Assembly (NCBI GenBank): GCA_026713545.1
Contig: JAPOOG010000026.1
Span: forward strand, 1 to 57,374
Reading direction: 5' to 3'
Length of the DNA stretch: 57,374 nucleotides
DNA from: Bryobacterales bacterium
GTDB taxonomy: Bacteria > Acidobacteriota > Terriglobia > Bryobacterales > UBA6623
Part shown: positions 26,872 to 35,822 of the stretch, one piece after another
Position numbering within the stretch: the stretch's first letter is position 1
Layout of the letters: the number at the start of each line of letters is the position of its first letter
The notes under the pieces: model-generated
Database searches by the model: none
What the model was told of the DNA's origin: nothing
Seen by the model: the letters and a program-made list of their open reading frames with translations, nothing else
Translations under genes and position numbers: made by a program

Positions 26872-27892
26872 AGAAGGGGAAGATACCGTAGTCGGGCCGG
26901 GGCACATAACCCGGATAATATCCGGCTCCGATCAGCACCGGCAGGCCAAAGACCACCACCCTCTTGACGAACGTCACCTTGCTCTGCATCTCGCCGTTGC
27001 CCGGATTCCGCGCCGTGTAGTACAGCAAGGTTTCCCCGAACGCATCGCCCACGCTCACCACGTCCCGGCCCCCGAAGGGGCCGTCCATCATGTCGTTCAG
27101 CTCCGAAGCGCCGGCGCCGGGCTGCCCGCTGTCGGGATCGCCGCTGAACAGCGCGCTGCCGTACGTGTCCACACCGAACAAGTAGATCGAACCATGCTTC
27201 CAACGCGGATCGGTCGACAGCGGGATCGTGGCGAAATAGCCTTTCGATTCCAACTCCATGGCCGCGCAGCGGACGAACTCCTGCAGCCTCTCGTCGGAAG
27301 GGTCGGCATCGAGACCCATGGCGTTGACCTCTTCGCTCTCGCAGGATCCAGGAATGTCGCGGCGGTAGATCCCCGAGCCGATCGCGGCCGGGATACCGTC
27401 CCAGTCGATGCTCTTGATGTAGGAGGCCTTCGGCTCATCCCGGCCCGTCGCAGGATTGGTGAAGGCGTAATAGATCCAGCCCTCGCCGACAGTGCTCAGG
27501 ATGCGATGCCGTTCCTGGTAGTAGTTGTTCCCGAAGGCGTCGAGCAGTAGCTGTCCGAACGTTGTTCCTTCCCTCGACGGGTCGGGAGGGAAAACGAGGC
27601 TTCGCGTCTGATCGGTCATCGCTGTGACTTCGGAGACGAAGACATAGATCGGGCCTCTTCTCCAACGCTCGTCTTCGTGGAAGGCTCTGCGGGCCTCTTC
27701 GAACCCGGCTTCCTGGACGAACTCGTAGGCGCACTGGACGAACGCCTGAACGTCCTGTGTCGTGCGCACGGCCCTGGCGCTGACCGAGCGGTCCGCACAA
27801 GTCAGCGCTTCAGCGTCCGGATGGCTGCCGAGAGCAGGCGCGGCGGCCAGGAAGGTCAAAAGGATTGATAAGAAAAGTGCTTGACGTCGCAT
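26870..27892 (-). CDS. Secreted tandem Cache-like domain protein (copy 2)
   Basis: 340 residues, a close paralogue of the protein at 21563-22582. The signal peptide (MRRQALFLSILLTFLAAAPALG) and the second Cache unit are almost identical. Differences concentrate in the first unit (YVFVSEVTAMTDQTRSLVFP against YVFVDEVTPMRDAAQALVYP) and in a short insertion near QLLLDAFGNNYYQ. The divergence of unit 1 with conservation of unit 2 suggests different ligand specificities or partial gene conversion. Both genes end with PDYGIFPF. This copy lies next to the 93-bp repeat; the other does not. Confidence 0.72.
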   Translation of the reverse strand: MRRQALFLSILLTFLAAAPALGSHPDAEALTCADRSVSARAVRTTQDVQAFVQCAYEFVQEAGFEEARRAFHEDERWRRGPIYVFVSEVTAMTDQTRSLVFPPDPSREGTTFGQLLLDAFGNNYYQERHRILSTVGEGWIYYAFTNPATGRDEPKASYIKSIDWDGIPAAIGSGIYRRDIPGSCESEEVNAMGLDADPSDERLQEFVRCAAMELESKGYFATIPLSTDPRWKHGSIYLFGVDTYGSALFSGDPDSGQPGAGASELNDMMDGPFGGRDVVSVGDAFGETLLYYTARNPGNGEMQSKVTFVKRVVVFGLPVLIGAGYYPGYVPRPDYGIFPF

Positions 27893-28276
27893 GATAAGGG
27901 CAAGGTTATCAGAATCGGAGAGGTCGCGAAAGACCGAAAGAGCCGTGATTCGTGTTTCGTGTCCTGTGTCTCAGGAATGTCCAAAAAAGCCGTGGTTTGT
28001 GTTCATGTTTCGTATCTCGGGAAAAGGAGTCGCGGGGGGCCTGGTTCGGTGAAGAAAAGAAACGTCTGACGGCCGGTGAAACCCATCCCGTTTGCGCCGA
28101 GCATCACGAATCTCAGCTTTCTTCGTGATTCGTTACGTCATAGGCATCCACCAAAGGCTGCCAAGGTGCCGTCACTGATGAATTGCTTTGTCCAGCCTTG
28201 TTCAAACCGCTGCGGGCATCCGGGAGATGCCCATGCCCACGGGGACAAAATGCCCAAACCGCGGTCAATCCATGCG
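27893..28276. other. Intergenic region with heptamer array and composite repeat
   Basis: Positions 27944-27971 are four heptamers (CGTGATT, CGTGTTT, CGTGTCC, TGTGTCT). A second degraded array follows near 27995-28020. About 28030-28110 is one of the best copies of the composite dispersed element (GGGCCTGGTTCGGTGAAGAA, then CGTCTGACGGCCGGTGAAACC). No gene is supported. Confidence 0.65.
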
Positions 28277-28738
28277 TCACGCGGAAGTCTTCCGCTTCGT
28301 TCGGGATTCCTGGTAGAACCTGATATAGGCATCAACAGAGGTTCCCGCAATGACCTCGCCGACAACATCCAGGGGCAGGTCTTCCACTCTCTTGAAGCGA
28401 ACGCACGATTTGCCCATGTTCAGCTTCTTGCCGCTGGCCTTGAATTTCTCCTCAAACCGGACCTGGGACTCCTTGTGGCTGTACACGCACATCAGGTAGA
28501 GCGACATGTGGTTTTTCTGAGACGCCAGTGCGGCATACATCAGAGGGCGCTTGTTGTACGTGTCGGGAAATCGCGCCAAGGGAATTTCATACGTGATCAC
28601 GCCCCAGTTCATGGTCTCGACATATCCCGCCGGAAGGTTGTCCAAGACGACCTTGCGCACCTCCTGCAGGGCCTCTCGGCGCTGCCGGGGAAGTTCTTCC
28701 AGGTAGTCCTCGACGCTGCCGGCCTTGCTTCTTGCCAT
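28277..28738 (-). CDS. DUF1801 (YdhG-like) domain protein
   Basis: 153 residues. The start ATG at 28738 gives MARSKAGSVEDYLEELPRQR, the usual N-terminus of this small cytosolic family. YVETMNWGVITYEIPL (about 39-54) and MSLYLMCVY (about 78-86) are the conserved strand regions. GKSCVRFKRVEDLPLDVV (about 109-126) is the C-terminal signature. The fold is known, resembling an iron-chaperone/frataxin-like shape, but the function is not established. It stands alone between two repeat-filled gaps. Confidence 0.85.
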   Translation of the reverse strand: MARSKAGSVEDYLEELPRQRREALQEVRKVVLDNLPAGYVETMNWGVITYEIPLARFPDTYNKRPLMYAALASQKNHMSLYLMCVYSHKESQVRFEEKFKASGKKLNMGKSCVRFKRVEDLPLDVVGEVIAGTSVDAYIRFYQESRTKRKTSA

Positions 28739-29020
28739 GGACCCAACCTATCAGATTCACCATCCCGCAATTTGGAAAAGGCGGGCTGCGAAGGGGCTTT
28801 CACATAAAAGGCCGTGTTTCGGATCTCGAGAAGAACCATGGGGAGTGGCTTGGCTCCGCTCGTGAAAGAAACGCCCGACGGCCGATTAAACCCCTCCCCT
28901 TCGAGACGCACATCACGAAATACCTGTCGAGCCGTAAGCCATTCGCAGGAAGCCGCAGCCGCATGCGCCACACATCACGAGTCACGCGTCACGAAACATG
29001 AGACATGGCCTCTATGCCTT
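28739..29020. other. Intergenic region with repeats
   Basis: About 28840-28920 is another copy of the composite dispersed element (GAGTGGCTTGGCTCCGCTCG, then AACGCCCGACGGCCGATTAAA). Positions 28976-29010 are five consecutive heptamers (CACGAGT, CACGCGT, CACGAAA, CATGAGA, CATGGCC). No gene is supported. Confidence 0.65.
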
Positions 29021-29403
29021 TCAATCCGCCGGAGAGAAGGCGATGCGCTCGAGGTGAGCAACCATGTCGAAATGGGTATCGTTGCTCAACACCGGCAGAA
29101 CGTGCTGGCGGGCGAGCGCGGCGATCCAGACATCATGGGACGGCAGGGGGTGGCCCGAGCGTTTCAGTTCCAGGCGGATGGCGGCGTAGTCGTCCGCCGT
29201 CGCGTAGGTAACCGTAGCGATTTCGGCCAGCGGCAGGTAGCGGCGAAGCCAGTCCTCATAGCAGTTGCGATGGCGCGATTGGCGAAATAGTACTCGCCGA
29301 GAACGATGTTGGGAACGACGAGCCGGCCAGCGGATCGCAGGGAGTCCTCTACCGCCGGACGACCTTCCGCCCAAGCGGACAAGGCGTTGGTATCGAGGAT
29401 CAT
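29021..29403 (-). pseudogene. PIN-domain VapC toxin, frameshifted
   Basis: The frame from ATG 29403 reads MILDTNALSAWAEGRPAV ... VVPNIVLGEYYF, the N-terminal half of a VapC ribonuclease with the first catalytic Asp and a Glu. A different frame then carries QSRHRNCYEDWLRRYLPLAE, AIRLELKRSGHPLPSHDVWI and ALARQHVLPVLSNDTHFDMV, the C-terminal half with the other acidic residues. The break is near 29278-29284. Compared with the family (YRFGIRQSRHR), about seven bases are missing. Unless frameshifting or a sequence error explains it, the toxin is dead while the antitoxin is intact. Confidence 0.78.
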
Positions 29404-29666
29404 GCAAGGTCTTCCGGAGCGAGCGTTTCGAACTCCTCCTCGATCAAGCCGAGGACACGGCGGTTCTCGTTGGAGAGATCGGCGAGCGCGGCGAACCCGG
29501 CCATCCAGGGCGGCTCCTGCTCGCGAGCCGGTCCGGAGTGGGCGCAACGGCGGAGTTTTTCCTCCAGCGCGGCGGTGAAGAACCGCTTCAGTGTCATACC
29601 TCGGCTGGCGGCAAGTATCTTGACTTTCCGGAAAGTATCATCCGGGAGTTCGATAGTCGTTTTCAC
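29400..29666 (-). CDS. VapB-type ribbon-helix-helix antitoxin
   Basis: 88 residues from GTG 29666, starting VKTTIELPDDTFRKVKILAA, a ribbon-helix-helix DNA-binding domain. The acidic C-terminal part (RRVLGLIEEEFETLAPEDLA) would wrap the PIN toxin. Its stop overlaps the vapC ATG (ATGA), the normal coupled arrangement. The frame is open much further upstream but over the SUMF1 gene, so the GTG is preferred. Expected to autoregulate the pair. Confidence 0.8.
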   Translation of the reverse strand: MKTTIELPDDTFRKVKILAASRGMTLKRFFTAALEEKLRRCAHSGPAREQEPPWMAGFAALADLSNENRRVLGLIEEEFETLAPEDLA

Positions 29667-29794
29667 TGTCCCATATTGAATCGCACAAAAACCACAGCGA
29701 GAGAGCTTTCGAGACGACCCCTTTCCTGCTGCCGACACTTCCACGCCCCCGGTCGCTTCGCTCCGCGCCGGGAAACCGGGAAATAGCAAAAGGG

Positions 29795-30544
29795 TTATTC
29801 CGTCCTCAGCAGACGGACGCCGAGAATGAAGTTGCGCGCTCCGGGCGAGAAGTCGTAGCGATACGACGCACGGCAGTTCCTGGCGGGGCTGAACCAACTG
29901 CCGCCCCGAAACACCCGGCTCGAGCCTGAATCCGGACCCTGAGGATCCGTCACCGTTCCTCCTGGATAGCCGCCGTACCAGTCCTGCACCCACTCGTACA
30001 CGTTCCCCAGCATGTCGTGCAGTCCCCACGCGTTGGGCTCCTTCCGGCCCACCGGATGCGTGCTGCCATCGAGGCCCTCACCGTAACGCGCGATCGCGTC
30101 CAGATTCCCGCTGTAGCGGTCCCCGCTCGTCCCCGCCCGCGCCGCGTACTCCCACTCCGCCTCCGTCGGCAACCGGTACCGCGCCCCGCCTGCCCGCTGG
30201 TGCAGCCGCCTGATGAACTCCTGCGCATCATCCCAGGAAACCTTCTCCACCGGACAGTTCCCGCACCCCGAGAACCTCGACGGGTTCGACCCCATCACCG
30301 CCTGCCACTCCCCCTGTGTCACTTCATACTTGCCCAGCCAATACCCCCGGCTGATCCGAACCTGCGTCACCGGCTGCTCGTTATCCCTGGCTTCAGGGCT
30401 GGCCGAGCCCATCGGGAACTCCCCCGAGGGCACCCACACGAACTCCATCCCGTCGAACTCCCGTGATTCTCCCGCCCGCTGTCCTGACTCCGCCCAGGCG
30501 GTCAAAGCGGCCAGCAGGCCCACGATCAACCTGATCTTCGTCAC
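29795..30544 (-). CDS. SUMF1/formylglycine-generating-enzyme-like protein
   Basis: 249 residues from GTG 30544. The signal segment is TKIRLIVGLLAALTAWA. The SUMF1 fold is obvious: FVWVPSGEFPMGS (about 35-47), GYWLGKYEVTQGEWQAVMG, VEKVSWDDAQEF, YRLPTEAEWEYAAR and GLHDMLGNVYEWVQDWYG, ending RGGSWFSPARNCRAS and GVRLLRTE. True formylglycine-generating enzymes use two Cys in the C-terminal loop. Only NCR is present here, so sulfatase activation is unlikely and a secreted binding or structural role is more probable. No sulfatase gene is nearby. Confidence 0.85.
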   Translation of the reverse strand: MTKIRLIVGLLAALTAWAESGQRAGESREFDGMEFVWVPSGEFPMGSASPEARDNEQPVTQVRISRGYWLGKYEVTQGEWQAVMGSNPSRFSGCGNCPVEKVSWDDAQEFIRRLHQRAGGARYRLPTEAEWEYAARAGTSGDRYSGNLDAIARYGEGLDGSTHPVGRKEPNAWGLHDMLGNVYEWVQDWYGGYPGGTVTDPQGPDSGSSRVFRGGSWFSPARNCRASYRYDFSPGARNFILGVRLLRTE

Positions 30545-31003
30545 CTTCGTCCTCCTGATCGACCCTGTGCTCCAGGGCACATCTTCGCAGATTGCCTCTG
30601 GCGGCGATACGGGGAGCGACTTCCTTCAAGTAGGCAACGACCGAGTCGTCGCTCAGCCGTCGTCGCAGCTCTTCCTCCGATCCGCTGAACTTCATCTGCG
30701 CCTGTTCCGAATGTAGAACCATGCCATTTCCAATGTTTCGTGTCTCGGTAAAGGTCGCCGGAAGTGTTCCTGCGCCGCTCAAGAAGTTTGCCGACCCGGA
30801 CTACGAAATACGGCCTTTCATTCATTCACGCCTCGGCATGTTGCTAGAATGCCAGGAATCGATCTTGAAACATCTGAACGAGAGCTTCTTCACTCGCCGC
30901 CTCGAGCCGCTCTCGCTGTGAACTTGAGGGCGCGAAGCGAACTTGAGGGCGCGAAGCCCAGCCGGCGTCAATTCCGAATCGAGCTTTGGTCAGAGATGCG
31001 GCC
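30545..31003. other. Intergenic region
   Basis: A short heptamer-like stretch lies at about 30737-30755 (ATGTTTCGTGTCTCGG). An open - strand frame at about 30590-30720 reads KFSGSEEELRRRLSDDSVVA and then YLKEVAPRIAARG, which looks protein-like and may be a gene remnant. A 14-nt tandem duplication (ACTTGAGGGCGCGA) lies at about 30923-30955. No complete gene is supported. Confidence 0.4.
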
Positions 31004-31828
31004 GTGAGAGGTGAAATCGAGACTGCGGAGAGGCCCCCAACGAGGCATGCACCACTGCTGGCGGAGCACGAGCCGCCCCCCTGTTGCATCGTCAACGCGG
31101 CCGGTCGCACTCCGCTGGTGCTCACCTGCGACCACGCCTCACATGCCGTGCCCGAGTCTCTGGGCAATCTCGGGCTCGACTCGCGGGATCTCGAGCGCCA
31201 CATCGGGTGGGACATCGGCGCCGCTGCAGTGACGCGCCGGCTTTCGGAGCGGTTCGATGCTCCGGCCGTGTTTAGCGGCTATTCGCGCCTCGTCATCGAC
31301 TGCAACCGCAAGCCCGGATCCGAGACGTCCATCCTGGAAGTCAGTGACGGCACGGTCATCCCGGGCAATCTCGGACTCGATCCGTCGGAGGCAGCTCGCC
31401 GCGCCGAGGCTTTGTTCAAGCCCTACCACCAGGCCATTGCGAGCGTCCTCGAACACATCCGGCGCGCAGGCTCCACACCGATCTTCGCAGCCATCCATAG
31501 CTTCACGCCCAAGTTGAACGGTTGCGCACGGCCCTGGCACTTCGGAGTGCTCTGGGACCAGGACCCACGGGTGGCGCGGCCTCTCATCAAAGTGCTTCGC
31601 GCCAACCCGGGAGTGGTCGTCGGCGACAACGAGCCCTATTCAGCCCGAGACCATTTCGACTTCTCGCAGGAGTTCCACGCCTCGTCCGTGGGGATTCCCA
31701 GCGCCCTCGTCGAAATCCGCGAAGACTTGATCCGCGACCGGGCCGGAATCGAACTCTATGCCGATATGCTCGGCGATGCCCTGGCAGGCGTCGTCTCCAA
31801 CTTGCGCTCGCTGCCCGGAGTGGGTTGA
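31004..31828 (+). CDS. N-formylglutamate amidohydrolase family protein
   Basis: 274 residues from GTG 31004 (TTG 30986 is an alternative). Conserved features: LVLTCDHASHAVPESLGNLG (about 38-57, metal-binding motif), HIGWDIGAAAV, DCNRKPG, AIHSFTP (about 167-173) and FHASSVGIPSALVEIREDLI (about 225-244). The family hydrolyses N-formylglutamate in histidine breakdown, but members paired with a YbdK-type ligase are of unclear substrate. The stop overlaps the next ATG (TGATG), so the two are co-translated. Confidence 0.88.
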   Translation: MRGEIETAERPPTRHAPLLAEHEPPPCCIVNAAGRTPLVLTCDHASHAVPESLGNLGLDSRDLERHIGWDIGAAAVTRRLSERFDAPAVFSGYSRLVIDCNRKPGSETSILEVSDGTVIPGNLGLDPSEAARRAEALFKPYHQAIASVLEHIRRAGSTPIFAAIHSFTPKLNGCARPWHFGVLWDQDPRVARPLIKVLRANPGVVVGDNEPYSARDHFDFSQEFHASSVGIPSALVEIREDLIRDRAGIELYADMLGDALAGVVSNLRSLPGVG

Positions 31829-32964
31829 TGCCGCTGCGAGAGCCCAGCTTCAGCATCGGGATCGAGGAAGAGTACCTTCTCGTCGACCGGCAGTCGCGGG
31901 ATCTGGTCAGCGAGCCGCCGCCCGCACTCATCGACGCCTACGAGAAACGGCTCAGAGGCCACTTCAGCCGGGAATTCCTTCGCACGCAGATTGAAGTCGG
32001 AACCTCGGTCTGCGGATCCATCGCCGAGGCGCGGGCCGACTTGATGCACTTGCGCCGCACCGTTGCGGAGATCGCCCGTGAACACGGTCTGGCGCCGATT
32101 GCTGCGTCGACGCATCCCTTTGCTCAATGGCGCAAGCAGAAGCCCACTGACAAGTTGCGGTACCGCATCCTGCAGGAAGACATGCAGGTTGTCGCGCACC
32201 GGCTGCTTATCTGCGGCATGCACGTCCACGTCGGCATCGAAGAAGACAATCTCCGCATCGATCTCTTCAACCAGGTCCCGTATTTCCTGCCCCATCTTCT
32301 CGCCCTGAGCACGTCCTCACCCTTCTGGGAAGGCACCGAGACAGGACTCCGCTCGTACCGGTTATGCGTTTTCGATGAGCTGCCGCGGACCGGACTGCCG
32401 GAGAACTTCGCGAGCTACGGAGAATACCGACGCGCCGTCGAGCTGATGATCGCCGCGGGGCTTCTCGAGGACGCCACGAAGATCTGGTGGGACGTCAGGC
32501 CGAGCGCCCGCTTCCCGACACTGGAGATGCGGGTCACCGACGTCTGCACCCGCATCGACGATGCCATCTGCTGCGCCGCGCTGTTCCGTTGCGTGTGCCG
32601 CATGCTCTACCGGCTGCGGCGGGACAACCAGCGCTGGCGGGTCTACGCACGGATGCTGGTGGAAGAGAATCGCTGGAGGGCGCAGCGCTACGGCCTGGAC
32701 CAGGGCATGGTGGACTTCGGACGGGGAGAGATCGTCCCCTTCTCCGACCTCATGGAAGAACTGCTCGGCATCCTGCGCGAGGATGCGGAGTTCTTCGATT
32801 GCGTGAAAGAGATCGAACACGCCCGAAACATCATCTCGCGGGGAACCAGCTCCCACCTGCAGGTCGAGGCCTATCGAGCGGCGCTGCAGTGCGGAGCTAC
32901 GCCCGAAGAGGCGCTCAGAAGGGTCGTGGATGAATTGATCGAAGCCACCGAGGCCGGCCTGTAG
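31828..32964 (+). CDS. Carboxylate-amine ligase, YbdK/GCS2 family
   Basis: 378 residues. ATG overlaps the stop of the amidohydrolase gene. The N-terminus FSIGIEEEYLLVD (about 7-19) is the ATP/metal-binding start of the glutamate-cysteine ligase type 2 family. HRLLICGMHVHVGIEEDN (about 124-141), IWWDVRPSARFPTLEMRVTD (about 219-238) and RGTSSHLQVEAYR (about 339-351) are further signatures. YbdK has weak glutamate-cysteine ligase activity in vitro; the physiological substrate is unknown. The fixed pairing with an N-formylglutamate amidohydrolase-like gene suggests one route of amide-bond formation and cleavage. Confidence 0.88.
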   Translation: MPLREPSFSIGIEEEYLLVDRQSRDLVSEPPPALIDAYEKRLRGHFSREFLRTQIEVGTSVCGSIAEARADLMHLRRTVAEIAREHGLAPIAASTHPFAQWRKQKPTDKLRYRILQEDMQVVAHRLLICGMHVHVGIEEDNLRIDLFNQVPYFLPHLLALSTSSPFWEGTETGLRSYRLCVFDELPRTGLPENFASYGEYRRAVELMIAAGLLEDATKIWWDVRPSARFPTLEMRVTDVCTRIDDAICCAALFRCVCRMLYRLRRDNQRWRVYARMLVEENRWRAQRYGLDQGMVDFGRGEIVPFSDLMEELLGILREDAEFFDCVKEIEHARNIISRGTSSHLQVEAYRAALQCGATPEEALRRVVDELIEATEAGL

Positions 32965-33132
32965 AAGGCTGTGTCTCTTGTCTCGTGATGCCTAGCACGG
33001 GCTCCTGCGGCTCGACGGGCGCTTCGTGATGCGCGCCGCAAGCGGGCGAGGGTTCACCCACCGTCAGGCGTTTCTTTGTTGAGTGGCACCGGGCCACTTC
33101 CGACGGCCTTTCCCGAAACATGAATCGCGGCC
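32965..33132. other. Intergenic region with heptamers and composite repeat
   Basis: Heptamers TGTGTCT, CTTGTCT, CGTGATG at 32970-32990. About 33050-33125 is a reverse-oriented copy of the composite dispersed element (GGCGTTTCTTTGTTGAGTGG, then CCGGGCCACTTCCGACGGCC). No gene. Confidence 0.6.
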
Positions 33133-33345
33133 TTATCCCCATTCACCTCGCCGACGACTTCGGCATCGAGGAAAGAGCAGAGCAGGCAAGTCATTTCCTG
33201 ATATTGTCCGTTTCGCTTTCAACTCCTGTTCGATTCGTTGCAGCCGCCCGTCCGAGACGGTCTCTACAAAATAGGCAGCGATCGAGGCGCCGAGGGCCTC
33301 GATGAGACTGATTCCGCAAACCATCAACACCACTGTGGTCACGCG
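33133..33345 (-). pseudogene. 3' fragment of potassium channel gene (partial duplication)
   Basis: Reads VTTVVLMVCGISLIEALGAS and IAAYFVETVSDGRLQRIEQ, matching the last helix and C-terminal coiled tail of the channel at 36013-36735 (AVVLMVCGISLIGALSAS). The DNA match covers about 33190-33345 against 36024-36193; the match also extends weakly into flanking DNA (about 33165-33190 against 35990-36020). One tail segment of the intact gene is missing here. It is a partial duplicate left of the penicillin acylase gene. Confidence 0.8.
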
Positions 33346-33404
33346 CCGGACAGAAAGCGCGAGTGCGGGGTCGGCGGCTTCGCGGATATCCTGCGCGGCG
33401 ACGG

Positions 33405-35822
33405 TCATTCGTCGGATCCCGGAGCGTTCGAGGTTTTCGGAGACAAGGTCAGCACGCCGACGGCGCTCTGCCGCGCCGCTGCTTCATCCGGCGCCAACCG
33501 CCAGTGGCGCACGTCGCGCCAGTCCTGCACTAGGTTGTCGTAATAAAAGGAATAGGGGTTGCCGGACTGGCCGCTACTGATGGTGAAGCAGGATTTTTTC
33601 AGGTCGGAGAAATCGTAGACGCCGCGGAAACCCGCGCCCTGCCGCGCCACGAACGGATTGGCGTCGCGGTAGTCCATCGCTGCCTTGTTCACCGTATGGC
33701 GGGAGCCGTTGGCGGCGATCCGGATCGTGGTCAGCCGGTTGAGCAGCGGAATCGGGCTGAAGGCCTGGTGCCTCATTTCGGCATAATGCAGATCGCCCCA
33801 GCGCCAGAAAAACGGATTGTCGCCCAGCTTGTCGGAGAGGAAATCCAGCGCCGCCGTCAGGCTCTGCTGCAGAATCGCCGGGCAGTCCTCCGTCGCTCCG
33901 GTCCGGACATCGTCGCACCATTCCCGGTGGTTTGTCAGGATGTTGATGACCACTTCCGGACGGTAGGAAACAAATCGGTCGGCGACATCGCCCAGTTCGT
34001 CGCCGTAGAGACGGCGGTTCAGTTCGTAGAACCAGACGGTGTAGATCAGCGGCTCCGGCCGGGTGAGCGCCATGGCGCCGTCCCAGCCCTTCATCATTTC
34101 GATAGTGCGCCGTTGCAGTTCGCCGGCCGGTTCGAACTTCAGCATCGGCTGCAGGGTAGCTCGCGCGGCGAGCGAGACATGGTCAGCCTGCATCCGGGCG
34201 ATCTCGTCCGGCGTGAACCGCCGTTTCGCAGCCACGAGTTGCGCAATCCGTGTCGCGCGATAATGGTCGCCCCAGCTTTTCGACAGGAAATAGGGATAGT
34301 CGCCGCCGGCGATCCTGTTGTTGGCGGTGATCAGCACGCCGTCCGGTGGATTGTAGCTTTGCGGCAGCGCGTCGTTGGGAATGTAGCCGGTCAGTTCGCT
34401 GTCGGGATCGGAGCCGTCCTGAGGCAAATAGCCGGAGTCCGGGAGCTTGCGAACCGGGATGACGCCGGGAACGAGATAGCCGATGTTGCCGGCCTTGTCG
34501 GCGTAGACGAAATTCTGCACCGGACCGACAAACAGGCGCAGGGCGTTTCTGAACTCGTCCCAGTTCTTCGCCTTATTGATCCCGGCAAAGCTGGCGGAGT
34601 TGGTGTCCGCCCGGCTCAGCCAGGGCGAGCGCAGAACGGCGACGCGCTGTTCCTTCTTCTCAAGATCCTTCAAGTCATCACCGAAGTCGAGCGCCGGCCC
34701 ATTGCGCGATTCGCGGATCGTAAGCTGTACATCCTCACCGAACCGAACCTTGATCTTTTCCGTGCGGATGTCGAAGGCAAGCGACTTGTCGCCAACGAGG
34801 TAGCGGGTCGGATCGCTCGGATCGAGTTTTTCCAGGATGATGTCGTCGGTATCGATGTGGGCGGACGTCATACCCCAGGCGATGTGGCGGTTATGACCCA
34901 GAATGAGCAACGGCCCGCCCGGCACGGTGGCGCCATTGAGACTCAGACCTGGAGCATTAATCTGGACGAGATACCACAGCACTGGCGCATTCATGTCGAG
35001 ATGAGGATCGCTCGCCAGAATTGCCGCTCCAGTGTCCGTCCGCTCGGGACTGAGCGCCCAGGCGTTGGAGGCCCCCGCGCCGAGCACTTCATGCGGCAGG
35101 GCGGCTAACAGCGCTCCGAGATCCAGTTCTTTCAGCAGGCCCTCTTCGTAGGACTTGATCGTTATGGGCGCGTCGCCCGGATAGGGAGGGAAAAGAACCG
35201 GGATGGATGCCTCGCCGGCCTCCTGGACAATCCGTGCCCGGAGCAGCTCGCTCTTCCAGTCCGTCGACAGCCGGACCGCCATCAGCTTGCCCCAGACGAT
35301 GGTGTCCGCTGGGTCCCAGGGCTCGAATTCCACGAAGAACAGGTTGAATTCCGGCGGCAGCGTGCCGTTGCGGGTCAGCAGCCACTGGTTCACCCCGGCC
35401 GTGTAAGCTTCGACCATTTTGAACGGCTCTGCTGGCAGATGTTTCAAGCTCTCCTGCGCGCGCCGGTACAGGCCGAGGGAGCGGAACAGCCGGTCGGACA
35501 ACAGGCCTGAGGCGCCGATGATTTCCGACAGCCTGCCCTGTACGATCCGCCGCTGCATCTCCATCTGGAACAACCGGTCCTGCGCATGGACATAGCCGAG
35601 GGCGAACCAGGCGTCGTTTTCGGTTTTGGCGTAGATGTGCGGGATGCCGCGCGTGTCGCGCACGATCGAGACCGGCTGCTCAAGACCGGCGACGGTCACT
35701 GATCCGTCGAGCCGGGGCAGCGAGGTGCGGAACCAGAAGAACATGACCACGCCGGCGATCGCCAGCATCAGGATCAGCTTTACCGCGATTCGCAAGGCCC
35801 GGCGGGAGAAATTCCGGATCAT
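33405..35822 (-). CDS. Penicillin acylase family protein
   Basis: 805 residues from ATG 35822 (ATG 35840 also possible). There is an N-terminal membrane anchor/signal (IAVKLILMLAIAGVVMFFWF). The A-chain region has IVRDTRGIPHIYAKTENDAW and LGYVHAQDRLFQMEMQRRI (about 52-95). The B-chain nucleophile Ser is in LGAGASNAWALS (about 246-257), where the precursor would cleave itself. ILASDPHLDMNAPVLWYLVQ follows. These Ntn-hydrolases cleave amides such as beta-lactams or acyl-homoserine lactones; the true substrate is unknown. Codon usage and style look proteobacterial compared with neighbours, and the gene is bracketed by a duplicated channel 3' end, consistent with lateral acquisition. Confidence 0.9.
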   Translation of the reverse strand: MIRNFSRRALRIAVKLILMLAIAGVVMFFWFRTSLPRLDGSVTVAGLEQPVSIVRDTRGIPHIYAKTENDAWFALGYVHAQDRLFQMEMQRRIVQGRLSEIIGASGLLSDRLFRSLGLYRRAQESLKHLPAEPFKMVEAYTAGVNQWLLTRNGTLPPEFNLFFVEFEPWDPADTIVWGKLMAVRLSTDWKSELLRARIVQEAGEASIPVLFPPYPGDAPITIKSYEEGLLKELDLGALLAALPHEVLGAGASNAWALSPERTDTGAAILASDPHLDMNAPVLWYLVQINAPGLSLNGATVPGGPLLILGHNRHIAWGMTSAHIDTDDIILEKLDPSDPTRYLVGDKSLAFDIRTEKIKVRFGEDVQLTIRESRNGPALDFGDDLKDLEKKEQRVAVLRSPWLSRADTNSASFAGINKAKNWDEFRNALRLFVGPVQNFVYADKAGNIGYLVPGVIPVRKLPDSGYLPQDGSDPDSELTGYIPNDALPQSYNPPDGVLITANNRIAGGDYPYFLSKSWGDHYRATRIAQLVAAKRRFTPDEIARMQADHVSLAARATLQPMLKFEPAGELQRRTIEMMKGWDGAMALTRPEPLIYTVWFYELNRRLYGDELGDVADRFVSYRPEVVINILTNHREWCDDVRTGATEDCPAILQQSLTAALDFLSDKLGDNPFFWRWGDLHYAEMRHQAFSPIPLLNRLTTIRIAANGSRHTVNKAAMDYRDANPFVARQGAGFRGVYDFSDLKKSCFTISSGQSGNPYSFYYDNLVQDWRDVRHWRLAPDEAAARQSAVGVLTLSPKTSNAPGSDE

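Noticed and set aside
33696..35108. 470-codon + strand frame
   Set aside because: Antisense to the penicillin acylase gene, composition typical of a shadow.
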